DNA of 64,000 nt from Tupaia tana (taxonomy: Eukaryota > Chordata > Mammalia > Scandentia > Tupaiidae), in NCBI GenBank assembly GCA_026018925.1, contig JAKSZU010000009.1, positions 37,004,415 through 37,068,414 of the forward strand, in the 5' to 3' direction. The notes below the pieces were generated by a model, which did no database searches, was not told the DNA's origin, and saw only the letters and a program-made list of their open reading frames with translations. The number at the start of each line of letters is the position of its first letter. Within the stretch, counting starts at the first letter, position 1. Shown here in pieces: positions 44,340-54,617 of this stretch. Position numbers and translations under genes: made by a program.

Positions 44340-45062
44340 TCAGCTAGTACTGAGTGGGCCCATTCAGAGCATATATGTGCACTCACTATTCTTCAATAGT
44401 GACCTGTAAACCCATTCAGATCATTCCCATGTCCCCATTGACCCCTGCTGGTGCCCAGAGGCCCATCCCAAGTTTTTCTGCGCTCCTGCTGACCCTACTG
44501 GTGCCAAGAGGGCCAGTTAGAGCACCCCTAACCCCCACCAGGCCCTGACAGTGCCCTGGAGACCTGCTCTGAGTGTACCCACATCCCCATTGACCAATGC
44601 TAGCACATGGGAGGCCCACCCAGAGCACCCCTGTGCCTCCATTGACTTTGCTAGCACCCCAGAGGCCCACCTAAAGTGCCCAGCATCCCTGCTGGCCCCC
44701 ACTAGTAACATGGAGGCCCATCTAGAGTTCCTTCATACTCCTCCTGACCCTCACTGATGCCCCGCAATCCTGTGCAGAGTACCTCCATGCGCCCTGGTAG
44801 CCTCCACTAGTGCCCACACAGAGTACCCTCGTTCTCCCCCTAGTGCCCAAAAGGCTCACCAAGAGTGTTCTTATGAGCCCTCTGTCCCCTGCTAGTGCAG
44901 AGGAGATCAGCCCAGAGCATCCCGCCACCTCTGCTATCACCCTAGAAGGTGGCTCAGAATGTCCCCACTAGCCCCCACTGGTGCCTCAGAGGCCACCTCT
45001 GAGCACCGCTGGATCCTGGCTGGACTTTGCTAGTTCTTCAGAGGACTGATCAGAACACCCCT
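44340..45062. repeat. GC-rich minisatellite, ~50-bp unit
   Basis: About 14 imperfect units spaced mostly 50-51 bp apart, each with the pattern tgctagtgcccagaggccca (for example at 44451, 44501, 44551, 44601, 44652, 44703, 44753). The open frames on either strand only reflect the repeat and its low stop density. Confidence 0.85.
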
Positions 45063-45195
45063 GTAAACAGAAAGTTAAATGGTGATTATTAAGATCTGAG
45101 AGGAGGGAGAAATAGGAAGGTAATGGTCATGAGATATAAAGTGCCAGTTATATGAGATAAATAAGTTCTGGAGATCTATTATACAGCTATGCTAT
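45063..45195 (+). mobile_element. old L1 3'-UTR fragment (left part)
   Basis: aataagttctggagatctat and tacagctatgct are old L1 3'-UTR sequence. It resumes after the LTR at 45898 as tataactaacaatatt. Confidence 0.65.
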
Positions 45196-45897
45196 TGTTT
45201 TGTGAGGTTCTTTTGTCCACCAAAGGATGGCTCAAACAGAGAGACAGGAAGTTGGAAAAAGATGCAAGGCACTGATGTCATGTTGTTTATTGGCTGAGTT
45301 TAATTGGAGCTCACAGAGCTCTTAGTAGGTTTATAAAGTCTATAGCAGTGCTCTAGCAAGTGAAGTGCTTCCTCCCTCTTGGAGCTAGTAACACACATGG
45401 AGAACACTCACAGAGCAGCTTCCTCTCTCTCGGAGCTCACAGTGTGCAGATATGAGCTGAGCCAAGCTGAGCTGAGCTGAGCTGACCTGAGCTGAGCCGA
45501 GCCAAGCTGAGCTGAGCTAAGCTGAGCCGAGCTGAGCCAAGGCCATCAGGGCTCACCAGCCTGAACCAATCCAAGCAGAGGAGGGCTAGCAAGCAGGGCT
45601 AGCTAGCAGGGCAGAGCAGGACAGCACAGTGCAGGGCAGCTTACAGGGCAGCACTAGCTAACCAGGTATCTCCTTTTTCTTAAAGGGCTTCAGACAATAG
45701 TGGATCATTGCCAAAACCAGACTGTCACCACGCACCTGTGTGTTACGTGGAATAAAACAGCAAAGTCATAATTACATAACAAGCATGCAAATCAGGTATA
45801 ACTAATAACATAAGTTGTTTACCCTGTAGCCTTCAAACATGATAAGATCAGAAGTGAGGGAGCCAGACTAAACCATCCTGACTTCATTTGCAATGCA
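45196..45897 (+). mobile_element. solo LTR of an endogenous retrovirus
   Basis: 702 bp starting TGTTTTGTGAGG and ending GCAATGCA, i.e. TG...CA, flanked by the 5-bp duplication GCTAT (45191-45195 and 45898-45902) within old L1 3'-UTR sequence. An AATAAA lies near 45752 (gtggaataaaacagcaaagt), and ttataaagtctatag near 45330 could be a TATA region. No retroviral genes adjoin it. It carries a GAGCT-pentamer array. Orientation is inferred from the AATAAA. Confidence 0.78.
45454..45545. repeat. (GAGCT)n pentamer array
   Basis: About 18 pentamers of the GAGCT, GAGCC or GACCT kind inside the solo LTR, on the top strand. Confidence 0.92.
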
Positions 45898-45942
45898 GCT
45901 ATAACTAACAATATTCTATTTTTACCTCATCTTCTAAGATAG

Positions 45943-46213
45943 TTTTTTTCTTTTTTTGGGGGGGGGGGTTCCCACAAGATTTTTGCTACAGGGTGCATGC
46001 GCTCACCAGAGACACAAAGAAAGAGAAAGTGAGAAATCACCTACCCAGTGGGGATGGTCACACCACAATCCCTTCTCCTCCATTCTCCTCTCGGGATTTT
46101 GGATATGTATGCACATATGCCCAATGCATTTCAAGCAGCTGGGTCCACGACTCAAACTGTGGTCGACCATGTGGGAGTTCAGTGCCTTAACCACTATAGC
46201 ACCTGCTGGCCCC
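45943..46213 (-). mobile_element. long or intermediate-type SINE with G-run tail
   Basis: Antisense: T-rich then a run of about 11 G, agatttttgctacagggtgc, head ending cacctgctggcccc. Confidence 0.9.
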
Positions 46214-46248
46214 TTAGAAGGTACTTTTACATTGTATTCTTACCTCAT

Positions 46249-46253
<5 letters not shown>

Positions 46254-46282
<29 letters not shown>
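46254..46282. repeat. (CA)n microsatellite
   Basis: About 14 CA units after atacatacacac. Confidence 0.97.
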
Positions 46283-46286
<4 letters not shown>

Positions 46287-47153
46287 ACAAAAATAATGAC
46301 AATGAAGGGAGCAGGAGGAAACTTTGCAAAATTAGATTTATGTTTATGGCTTTGATTGTGGTGATGGTATCACAAATTTATAATTATCCCCAATCTCATC
46401 AAGTTGCATATGTTAAATTTGTACAGCTTTTACATGTTAATCGTACCTCAATAAAGAGTTTTAAACTTTTACATGGGATTGTGAGTGGTCTCAAGTAGAC
46501 AAAACAATCTTTAAAAAGAATAAGTTTGAGGACTCACACTACCAAACTTCAAGACTCACTACAAAGCTAAAATAATTCAAACAGGGCATTGGCATAAGGA
46601 TATATTTAAAAATGGAATAGAGAACCCAGAAATAGACCCTCATATGTATTGTCAGTTGATTTTCAACAAGGATAATGAGACCATTCAATGGGATAAAAGA
46701 CAGTCTTTTCAAAAAATTATGCTGAGACAACTGTGTGTCCACATACAAAAGAATGTAGGTTGACTCCTTTCTTACATCATTTGCTAAAATGAACACAAAA
46801 TAAATCAAAGAGCTACATTTAACAGCTAAAAATTTTAATTGTTAGAAAATATTTGGAAAAATCGACAGAACATTGGATTTTTCTCTATTCTTTCATGAGA
46901 ATGACAGACAAATAGACAATGGGAGAGAGAGAAACAAGAACCCTCAACAGGGCCTCATGCCACTATCCCCACACTTAATCTTCCTAGCCAGTATCATGAA
47001 TGAATGCCCCCAGCATATATAAATTAACTGGAGAACATCTTCAAATGAATTTAGAACCTCCCTTGAGTAATATGTTACCATTATGCCACCTAGCCAGACT
47101 TAAGGCATTGGATTTGGTAACAATGTTATACATACACAGACAACAAAATGAAA

Positions 47154-47231
47154 TATTGGGTCATCAGAAAGGTCATGACACATTTTTGCCTAGAAAAAAA
47201 ACACAGAAAAATACGTCATGATGACCCAATA
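47154..47231. mobile_element. palindromic MITE (mariner-like), 78 bp
   Basis: Terminal inverted repeats tattgggtcatca and tgatgacccaata, extending with mismatches into atgac..attttt on both arms. Starts and ends in TA, the mariner target. Confidence 0.7.
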
Positions 47232-47237
47232 ACTACC

Positions 47238-47370
47238 AGAGAACTTCAAAAAGGGTCTTGAAAATGGACTCATAGTATAACTTGATTTTGGTACAAAAAC
47301 AATTTAATCCATTGAATTTTTTTGATACTATACATTTCCTGTGAACTTCTTGAAGACCCCCTCATAAAAT
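47238..47370 (-). mobile_element. mariner-derived MITE related to the element at 14905
   Basis: Right end gaagaccccctcata read antisense is tatgagggggtcttcaagaa, close to the 14905 terminal repeat tatgagggtcttcaaaaatt; the left end gagaacttcaaaaagggtct is the other arm. About 130 bp, no coding. Confidence 0.7.
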
Positions 47371-47399
47371 GAACTTTATCAAAATTAAAAGCTTTTGTG

Positions 47400-47657
47400 G
47401 GGCCAGCTGATGGCATGGTGCTTGAGGTGGCTAAATTTCCCACAGCTAACTATGTGGTTCAAGTCCAAGAAGCAGTGGCTTTAAAAACATGCTTGACACA
47501 TGTACACATATGTCCAAAATCCCATAGGGATGGAAAATAGAGGAAAGGAGATTGTGGTGTGACTATTCCCCATGAGGGGTGCTTACTTTCTCTCTCTCTC
47601 TCTCTCTCCCCTCCTTCCCACAAGTGCACATACCCTCTGGAAAATTTTTTAGAAAGA
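47400..47657 (+). mobile_element. intermediate-type SINE
   Basis: Head ggggccagctgatggcatgg, body gacacatgtacacatatgtc. Inserted in old L1. Confidence 0.9.
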
Positions 47658-47698
47658 ACTTTTGGGTATCAAAGACACCATCAAGAAAATGAAAATAT

Positions 47699-47888
47699 GG
47701 GGACCAGCAGGTGGCATGGTGGTTAAGGTGCTGGATACACCCACATGGCCAACTAGGGTTCAAGTCCTGAATCTTGTGGCTTGCTTTCTCACTTCCTCTC
47801 TCTCTCACTCTTGCCCTCTGTCTCTCTCTAGTCAAACCAAAAAAATAAATGAATAAATGAATAAAATAAAATAAAATAAATAAAAGAA
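47699..47888 (+). mobile_element. short-type SINE
   Basis: Head ggggaccagcaggtggcatg, pyrimidine body, tail of AAAT/AATA repeats; flanks gaaaatgaaaatatg and gaaaatgaaaagata. Confidence 0.93.
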
Positions 47889-48537
47889 AATGAAAAGATA
47901 ACCTACTGTATGATTTTTATATATCTGCAAGAAAAAAAAACATATATTTGACAAGAGATCAATTCATATCTAGACTACAGAAACAACTCCTAAAACACAA
48001 CAAAAACTAAATGATCCAATTCAAAAAATGGACAAAAGTCTTGAATAGACATGTCTCCAAAGAAGATGTACCAAAATGGCCAATAAGTATGTAGAAAATA
48101 TGTTCAATATTATTATCATCAGGGGGATGCAAAATAAAGCCACAGTGAAATACCATTTCATGTCTAATAGGACTGCTATAATTTTGCTTTAAAAAGAAAA
48201 TAACAAGTGTTGGTGTGGATGTGAAAAAATTAGAAACCTCATGCATTGTGGAAATGTTAAATGGTGCAGCCATTTGAAAAACTGTTCCTCAAAGGATTAA
48301 TCATAGAATTGCAATATGATCCACCAATTTTACTCTTATATACAAATTCCTATAATTCAAAATAATTGAAAACAGGGACCTAAAAAGATACTTGCATATC
48401 AGTGTTCATAGCCACATTATTCACAACAAACAAAAGGTGGAAAACCCAAGTGTCAAATCAATAAAAGAACAGATAAACAAAATGTGGTATATACATATTA
48501 TGGAATATTATTCAGCCATAAAAACGAATTACACTTA

Positions 48538-48780
48538 GGGACCAGTAGTTGGCGTAATGGCTATGTCACTGGACTCTCATGTAGTCGACCACAGTTCAAG
48601 TCCCAGACCTGGTGGCTTAAACTCACGCCAGGCACATGTGCGTGTGTGCCCAAGATCCTGAGAGGAGAATGGAGGAGAAGGGATTGCGGCGTGACCACCC
48701 GCCCTGGGCAGTGATTTCTCGCTTTCTGTCTCTTGGTCTCTCTCTGTCTTTCTGGCGAGTGCATGCACCCTCTAGAAAAA
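48538..48780 (+). mobile_element. long-type SINE
   Basis: Head gggaccagtagttggcgtaa; flanks aaaacgaattacactt and aaaactaattacattt within old L1. Confidence 0.95.
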
Positions 48781-49021
48781 AGTAAAAACTAATTACATTT
48801 TGATACAGAATAGTACATGGATAACCCTTGAAAATACTATGCTTAGTTAAATAAGTCAGACACAGTAGGACATATATGATCCCAATTATATGAGGTGCCT
48901 AAAATAAGCAAATTCCTAGTCCTAGAGACAAAAAGTAGAATAGAGGCTACCATGGACTAGGAGTAGAAGGTACATGCCAAGTATTGCTTTTTAATTAGGT
49001 AGAGTTTTTGTTAAGAATGAT

Positions 49022-49098
49022 GTTTTTAAAGTTATGAGTACATATAGTGTTAAAAGTTATGAGTACATAACACTATATGTACTCATAACTTTAAAAAC
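49022..49098. repeat. perfect 30-bp inverted repeat (hairpin)
   Basis: Arms 49022-49051 and 49069-49098 are exact reverse complements, separated by 17 bp. The spacer repeats the inner part of the left arm in direct orientation (aagttatgagtacat). Confidence 0.96.
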
Positions 49099-49467
49099 TT
49101 TATGTCCCTCCAAAATTCACATGTACAAACCTAATCTCCAAGGTAATGGTATTAAGAGGTGAGGACTTTGAGAGGTTATTTGGTCAAGAGGGCTCTGCTC
49201 TTTTAAATGAGACTAGTGCCCTTACAAAAGGGCTTGAAGAAGCCTATTTGATCCTTCCACTACATGAGGATATAGTATTCAGCCCTTCTGTTATGTGAGG
49301 ACACTCAGAAGGTGACATCATGGGAAACAGTCCATACCAGAGACCAAATCTGATGGCACCTTGATCTTGGACTTTCCAGCCTCTAAAACTATGAACAATA
49401 AATTTCAGTTGTTTATAAATTATCCAATCTAAGATATTTTGTTATAATATCTGAATAAACTAAAACA
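49094..49467 (+). mobile_element. MaLR (MLT1-type) LTR
   Basis: tatgtccctccaaaattcac, ggtattaagaggtgaggact, agtgcccttacaaaagggct, ccttgatcttggactttcca, and the end tttgttataatatctgaata follow the MLT1 LTR. Ancient and truncated at its 5' end by the hairpin region. Confidence 0.88.
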
Positions 49468-49574
49468 GTGAAGATGTTTACACAGTAATATGACCATATT
49501 TAATGCCACTGTAGATTAACAAATTATTAAAGTGATAAACATGTGTATTTGCCACAATTAAAGATATTTTTTTG

Positions 49575-49825
49575 AGGGCCAGCTGGTAGTGTGGTGGTTA
49601 AGGCAGCTGGATCCCACATGGTTGACTGCGTGGATCAAGTCTCAGACCTAGTGACTTGTAAAACACACCAGAAGTGTGTGTGTGCATGCCCAAAATTCCA
49701 AAAGGAGGGAGAAATGGAGAAGAGGGATTGGGGCATGACCATATCGATGGGGATGCTTTCTCTCTCCCTTTCTCTTTGTCTTCCTCCAATTAGCACATTT
49801 TCCTATATAAAAAAAAAAAAATCTA
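49575..49825 (+). mobile_element. intermediate-type SINE
   Basis: Head agggccagctggtagtgtgg, body agtgtgtgtgtgcatgccca, A13 tail. Confidence 0.92.
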
Positions 49826-49942
49826 GTTGAGATACAGATTCTCATTCTCCCATTAAATTGGATGTGTACGCACATTTGATAATAGTCCATGAGGGGTCTT
49901 GTCCATAATTATGAATAGTCTCACACTCTTTTAAGAAATGCT

Positions 49943-50130
49943 GGTCCCGCCCCGCGCCGGGGCCGGGGCTAGTGGCTGCGCGGCCCGGGGGGCGGGCTCC
50001 GCCTCGCGCGCGGCAGCCGGGTCCGCACGGCCGGGGGGGCTCTGCCTCGCGCGCCGCGGCTCGGACCGCCCGGCCCCCGCTGCCTCTCCGGTGCTGGGTG
50101 TGTCCCGCGCTCGGCGCTTATGCGGGCCAC
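49943..50130 (+). promoter_or_regulatory. CpG-rich leader with GC boxes
   Basis: Dense CpG; gggcggg near 49990 and cccgcccc near 49946 are Sp1-type GC boxes on both strands. The block gcctcgcgcg recurs at 50001 and 50044, a 43-bp tandem duplication. Probable internal promoter, inferred from position at the element's 5' end. Confidence 0.55.
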
Positions 50131-50136
50131 CGGGGT

Positions 50137-50653
50137 TGGCACGTGGCCACCGGGCCTGCACATGCGCGTGGCCGCCGAGCCTGGGCATGCCTGCCGGGCC
50201 CGCGTGTGGCCGCCGGGCCTGAGCCTGCGTGTGGCCACCGGGCCTGAGCGTGGCCCCTGGGCCTGAACATAGCCGCCGGGCCTGAGCATGGCCGCCGGGC
50301 CTGCACGTGGCCCCCGCTCCTGAGCGTGGCCGCCGGGACTGTGCCTGACCGCTGGGCCTGAGCCTGAGCATGGCCACCGTCCTGCGCGTGGTGACCGGGT
50401 CTGAGTGTGGCCCCCCGGGCATGTGCGTGGCCGCTGGGCCTGAGTGTGGCTGCCGGGCCTGCGCCTGCGCGTGGCCGCCAGCCTGGCGCGTGGCCGCTGG
50501 CCCAGCGCGTGTCCCCCGACCCAGCGTGTGGCCTCCGGGTCCAAGCGTGGCCACCGGGCCTGCGCGTGGCCTCCGGGCCGGAGCGTGGCTGCCGGGCCTG
50601 CACGTGGACGTTGGGCCGGCGCGTGGTCCCCCAGCCTGCGCGTGGCCGCCGGC
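50137..50653. repeat. 19-bp GC-rich VNTR
   Basis: About 27 units of the form gagcgtggccgccgggcct with point differences, a few units lengthened by 5 bp (gcctgcgcgtggcc-type). GC content is very high compared with the AT-rich flanks. Confidence 0.95.
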
Positions 50654-51117
50654 CGCAGGCGGCAAACTGAAGCCGAAAACTAGGTCCGAGAACTTGCAGC
50701 TACGAGCAACTGAAAGAAACTTTAGCTATCTTAAACCAATTGAGAAATATATTGTATAGGAGGATTTTCTCTGCCTATGGACAGTGTGAAGATGATGGTT
50801 ACCAGCCCTGCATTACCGCAGGGAAAAACAAGAACTACTCTACCATTCTTAAGGAAACCAGATACCCGAGGATGACTCACACTGCAGATCCCCACAACAC
50901 CACTCCTGGTAATCACAAGTTGGATGCTGTGCTGCATCAACTGATAATCATCTCTGCTTTCCAGAGTCACTTTCCTGAGACTATATCCCATTGAGATTCA
51001 CCTGCAATGGCGGAACTGTACGAGACCCACCCTGAATCCAAACTTGAACTGAATCTATGCTCCCTATTGTTGAAAACTTTGTGAGCTGATGTTTGGAGAA
51101 AAAAAAATATTTTTGAA

Positions 51118-51780
51118 AGAACTGGAGGGTAGGATGGCAGGGAAGGTAGGCAACTGCAGATACTAGAGACAGTATAGGGGAGGTAATGGGAGTGAGTGGT
51201 TGAGGACAGAGGGGAAGGTTTCGGGGAACAAACAACACACTTGGTGAACACAGGAGTGAATAGTTGTCTGTTGATGATCTATAAGGTGATGTCATTGTTT
51301 TGACTGATGTGCACTGTATTCATGCTGGGAAAAACCATGTTGTACATGGTAAAGAGGTGTAATGATTGAAAGTGAATATAGAAAGGAAAAAAATGGCAGA
51401 GGGGGAAAAAAAAAGCAAGAGAACAAATAGAGAGGCATGACGTTGGTGGGACACAGATATGGTCTATTACCTGTTGATGATGTGTATAGTAGTCTCAACT
51501 GGATTGGTCTGAGAAATGTTTCATGTTGGGTAAAGTCTTTTTACTAGCCAAAAGATAAGTAGAGATTGACTCTTTATAAAAATAATTGGAACAACAATAA
51601 TAACAATCGGGAAAAATAATGAAAAGCTATTGGATGATGAAATGGGGATTGTAGTGTCTCAGTATTGACTGATTGGCATGGTATTCCTTCTGGAGAAAGA
51701 AATGTGATACACTGTAAAGTTATATGTGATTCAATGCAAAATGGACAAGATTATGATGATAATAAATAAAATTAAAAAAA
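51118..51780 (+). mobile_element. three tandem L1 3'-UTR-like units of the composite
   Basis: Unit 1 (aactgcagatactagagaca, catgctgggaaaaaccatgt) matches the L1 3' UTR at 36600-36880. Unit 2 (gtgggacacagatatggtct, ctcaactggattggtctgag) matches 41520-41785. Unit 3 (catggtattccttctggaga, aatgtgatacactgtaaagt) is a third version, also present antisense at 15861-16045 and 32838-33000. Confidence 0.85.
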
Positions 51781-51791
51781 AAGAAATGCTA

Positions 51792-51949
51792 AGGGGGCTA
51801 GCAAATGGCATGTTCGTTAAGGTGCTGAACTCCCACATGGGTAACCATGGTTAGAGTCCCTGACCTGGCAACTTGCTTTTTCTCTCCCTGTCTCTCATCA
51901 AATTGAAGCATAATAGCAAATTAATTAAATTAAATAAATAATTCTTTTT
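51792..51949 (+). mobile_element. short-type SINE
   Basis: Head gggggctagcaaatggcatg, flanks aaatgctaag on both sides. Confidence 0.92.
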
Positions 51950-51973
51950 AAAAATGCTAAGATATTTTGTTTA

Positions 51974-52150
51974 GGGGCCAGCAGATGGTATGGTGATTTA
52001 AGTGTTGGACACTCCCACATGGCTGACCACAGTTTGAGTTCCAGACCTGGTGACTTGCTTTCTCACTTTCCCTCTCTCTATCTCTCTCTGTGTCTCTCTC
52101 TGGTAAATTAAAACAAATGAATGAAAAAATAGAATTAAAGTAAATAATTC
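51974..52150 (+). mobile_element. short-type SINE
   Basis: Head ggggccagcagatggtatgg, pyrimidine body, A/T-rich tail. Second of three SINEs in a row. Confidence 0.93.
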
Positions 52151-52163
52151 TTAAAAAATATTG

Positions 52164-52271
52164 GGGCCGGCAGGTGGCACGCTGTTTAAAGGCGCTGGAC
52201 TCCCTCATGACCAACCGCAGTTCAAGTCTTGGATGTGCTGGCTTGCTTTCTCACTTTCCCTGTCTCTCTCA

Positions 52272-52303
<32 letters not shown>

Positions 52304-52370
52304 AATCAAACTGGAAAATAATAATAATAATAATTAATAAAGTTAAATAAAAAATAATTTTTAAAATAAT
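52164..52370 (+). mobile_element. short-type SINE
   Basis: Head ggggccggcaggtggcacgc, CT-rich body, (AAT)n then AAAT-rich tail. Third in the row. Confidence 0.93.
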
Positions 52371-52868
52371 AGTTATAGGAGGTAAGGGAGCTTAGGAGGG
52401 AAGAAGAAAATGTGAAAGGATGGTAAAATGAGAGTGAGTATGTAATGTTAGTAGGTCACAATTTGAATTGTAGAAGGATCCAATGAATACTTCCTGGTGA
52501 CAGGTCTAGGAACAGGTATGACTAATGTTCAGCTTTTAAATTGTTTTTGTTTGATTGCTGCTCAACTCTGAGTAATATAAAAATACCGATTTTTAAAAAA
52601 TTTTTCCTTGATTCTGTATGCTCTAATCTTTCCGTTTCTGCCATAGAGTGTGGTATACCTGAAAAAAATATTTGATGTAAGCAGCATTTATTTTATTTGA
52701 ACACAAACACAATAAGGAAGAAATCTCACACTTCACGTCTAGATATTATCCTAACTGGCAAGAGAATTTGTATGGTTTAAGTTTTGGTGTTGCAAATTGT
52801 AAAAAGATCAGTGAGGTCAGATAAAAATGGTTTATTATTACAAGATTGGTTAATAAATTTCATTTCTT

Positions 52869-53138
52869 TTTTTTTTTTTTTTTTTTGGAGAGGTTTTAGC
52901 TATAGGGCGCATGCGCTCGCCAGAAAGACAGAGAGAGACAGAGAGATAGAAAGTGAGAAATCACCCCCCAGGGGGGGATGGACACGCCGCAATCCCTTCT
53001 CCTCCATTCTCCTCTCGGGATCTTGGGCACACACGCACACGCGCCCGGCATGAGTTTAAGCTGCCCGGTCTGGGACTCGAACCGTGCTCGACTATGCGGG
53101 AGTCCAGTGACATAGCCATTACGCTAACTGCTGGTCCC
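52869..53138 (-). mobile_element. long-type SINE
   Basis: Antisense, head ending gctaactgctggtccc. Exact 17-bp duplication aataaatttcatttctt at 52852-52868 and 53139-53155; CpG-rich, recent. Confidence 0.98.
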
Positions 53139-53155
53139 AATAAATTTCATTTCTT

Positions 53156-53595
53156 ATGACACATTTAAGTTCTTGTCATTTTTAACTTAGAAACACAATT
53201 CTATAATAAATATTTAAAATATAGTAAAGTCTTAGGCTATATAGCCTTTGTAGCTTAAAGTTTCATATCATAGGCTTGCTCAGACACTAGAGACCAAACA
53301 TATAATAGAAATGATAGCTATGTTTATAAGAAACAGATCAGGTATACCTTCAAAATTAAAGAAAAAACTTTATTGCCCTTGGCTTGAAGTTCTTTTTCCA
53401 TTTTCTTCCTCCGACTACCAAATACAGTCATTCCATTTAGCCTTCCTTTACCCTTTGAAGGATAAATAACTTTAGATGTGAAAGAATTCATGACTTATGC
53501 TTTAAGTTTAATCAAGGTAAAATGAAATTTTTATACATGTATTTTATTTACACAGTACATCTTTTAATGTTTAAAAAAAAAAACAAAACATGTTT
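53156..53595. other. sequence without recognised content
   Basis: No gene, RNA or repeat recognised. Confidence 0.4.
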
Positions 53596-53598
53596 TAG

Positions 53599-53728
53599 GG
53601 GCCAGCAGATAGCATAGTGATTAAGGGTGCTGGACTCCCACATGGCCGACCACAGTTCAAGTCCCTCTCTGGTCAAATTAAAATAAATAAATAAATAAAT
53701 AGAGTTAAATAAAATGATTCTTTAAAAA
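53599..53728 (+). mobile_element. short-type SINE with internal deletion
   Basis: Head ggggccagcagatagcatag, B box agttcaagtcc then directly ctctctggtcaaattaaaat: most of the pyrimidine body is missing. Confidence 0.92.
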
Positions 53729-54255
53729 AACATTTTAAATATGTTTAGGATGCTTTTGTTTAATAATATAAATAGTAGCTTTTAGTCATGTTTGAAGACA
53801 TAAATAAGAAATCATTTTTAGTATCGTTTTGATACTTTGAAAAATTTTACTTCTTAGTATTTTAATTTGTTGACCCAGATGAAATATACCGATCTTAGTC
53901 TAGTAAAATATAAAAGCTTTTATATTACTATGACTGATTATATTATAGATAGGTTCTGAATTATTTTAATACACATATGACATTGTCATCAATGATGTCA
54001 CATACTCATTTTTGGCAGGTAAAATAATGATGAAATCCATACGTTTTTACATCTTTTTTCCTTTTAAGGAGTTGGCTATGCCATTACTTACCTGTAGTGG
54101 ACATAAGCCCTTTATTTCTCCACTCAGAATATTATTAACTCCACATTTAATACAGTTAAGGTAGCTTTTCTCTCAAAGTTTTTGAAAACATATGTATGTA
54201 TACTAAGTGAAAGTTATGGCATCATGGGAATATTTCCTTAGAACTATGAAAAATA
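53729..54255. other. sequence without recognised content
   Basis: AT-rich; nothing recognised. Confidence 0.4.
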
Positions 54256-54260
54256 TCTTC

Positions 54261-54515
54261 AGGACTAGCAAATGGCATAATTGTTATGTCGCTGGACTCC
54301 CATGTGGTCAACCACAGTTCGAATCCCAAACACAGTGGCTTAAAACTCACACCAGGCACACGCACGTGCATGCCCAAGATCCTGAGAGGAGACTAGAGAA
54401 GGAATTGCAGCATGACCATCCCCCCAGGGGAGTGATTTCTCACTTTCTGTCTCTCTGTTTCTCTGGTGAGTGCACGCACGTGCCCTACAGCAAAAATCTC
54501 TTTTAAAAAAGAAAG
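54261..54515 (+). mobile_element. long-type SINE
   Basis: Head aggactagcaaatggcataa, body with acaccaggcacacgcacgtg, A-rich tail. Confidence 0.92.
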
Positions 54516-54617
54516 AAAGAAATATTGTCATTGATAATATTTACCTGTATTTAAATATTTAGCATATTAGTTGGCCACAGGATAAAAGTATTGCTTCTAA
54601 GTTCTTGCACTATTTTT

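Larger units (their letters stand above)
46508..49020 (+). mobile_element. old L1 (ORF2 C-terminal part), split by MITEs and SINEs
   Basis: Sense old-type L1: attggcataaggatatattt and tagaacccagaaatagaccc (46530-46870), then acaccatcaagaaaatgaaa (47670), acatgtctccaaagaagatg (48050), tgaaataccatttcatgtct, gtggtatatacatattatgg and ttattcagccataaaaacga (48520), ending near 49000. Interrupted by 46872-47370, the SINEs 47400-47657 and 47699-47888, and the SINE 48538-48780. No open frame of note. Confidence 0.82.
49943..51780 (+). mobile_element. composite VNTR retrotransposon with three L1-like 3'-UTR units (SVA-like)
   Basis: Full-length 1.84-kb unit between direct repeats aagaaatgct (49933-49942 and 51781-51790), ending in AATAAAATT plus A9. 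Order: GC-rich leader with GC boxes and a 43-bp duplication (49943-50130), 19-bp VNTR (50137-50653), unrecognised unique segment (50660-51117), then three tandem diverged L1 3'-UTR-like units: unit 1 51118-51390, unit 2 51390-51590, unit 3 51600-51770. No coding frame is supported. The architecture parallels primate SVA elements but the components differ. Confidence 0.8.

Noticed and set aside
44354-44940. Open frames over the 50-bp minisatellite
   Set aside because: Repeat translation without stop codons; no start context or domain and present on both strands.
45454-45545. Immunoglobulin switch region
   Set aside because: GAGCT pentamers fit, but the array is under 100 bp and enclosed in a TSD-flanked LTR; no constant-region gene is near.
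49931-50759. Several overlapping open frames of 90-244 residues on both strands
   Set aside because: They lie in a 19-bp GC-rich VNTR. Low stop density and a period that cycles through all frames explain them; products are Gly/Pro/Ala/Arg repeats with no domain, and the strands are equally open.
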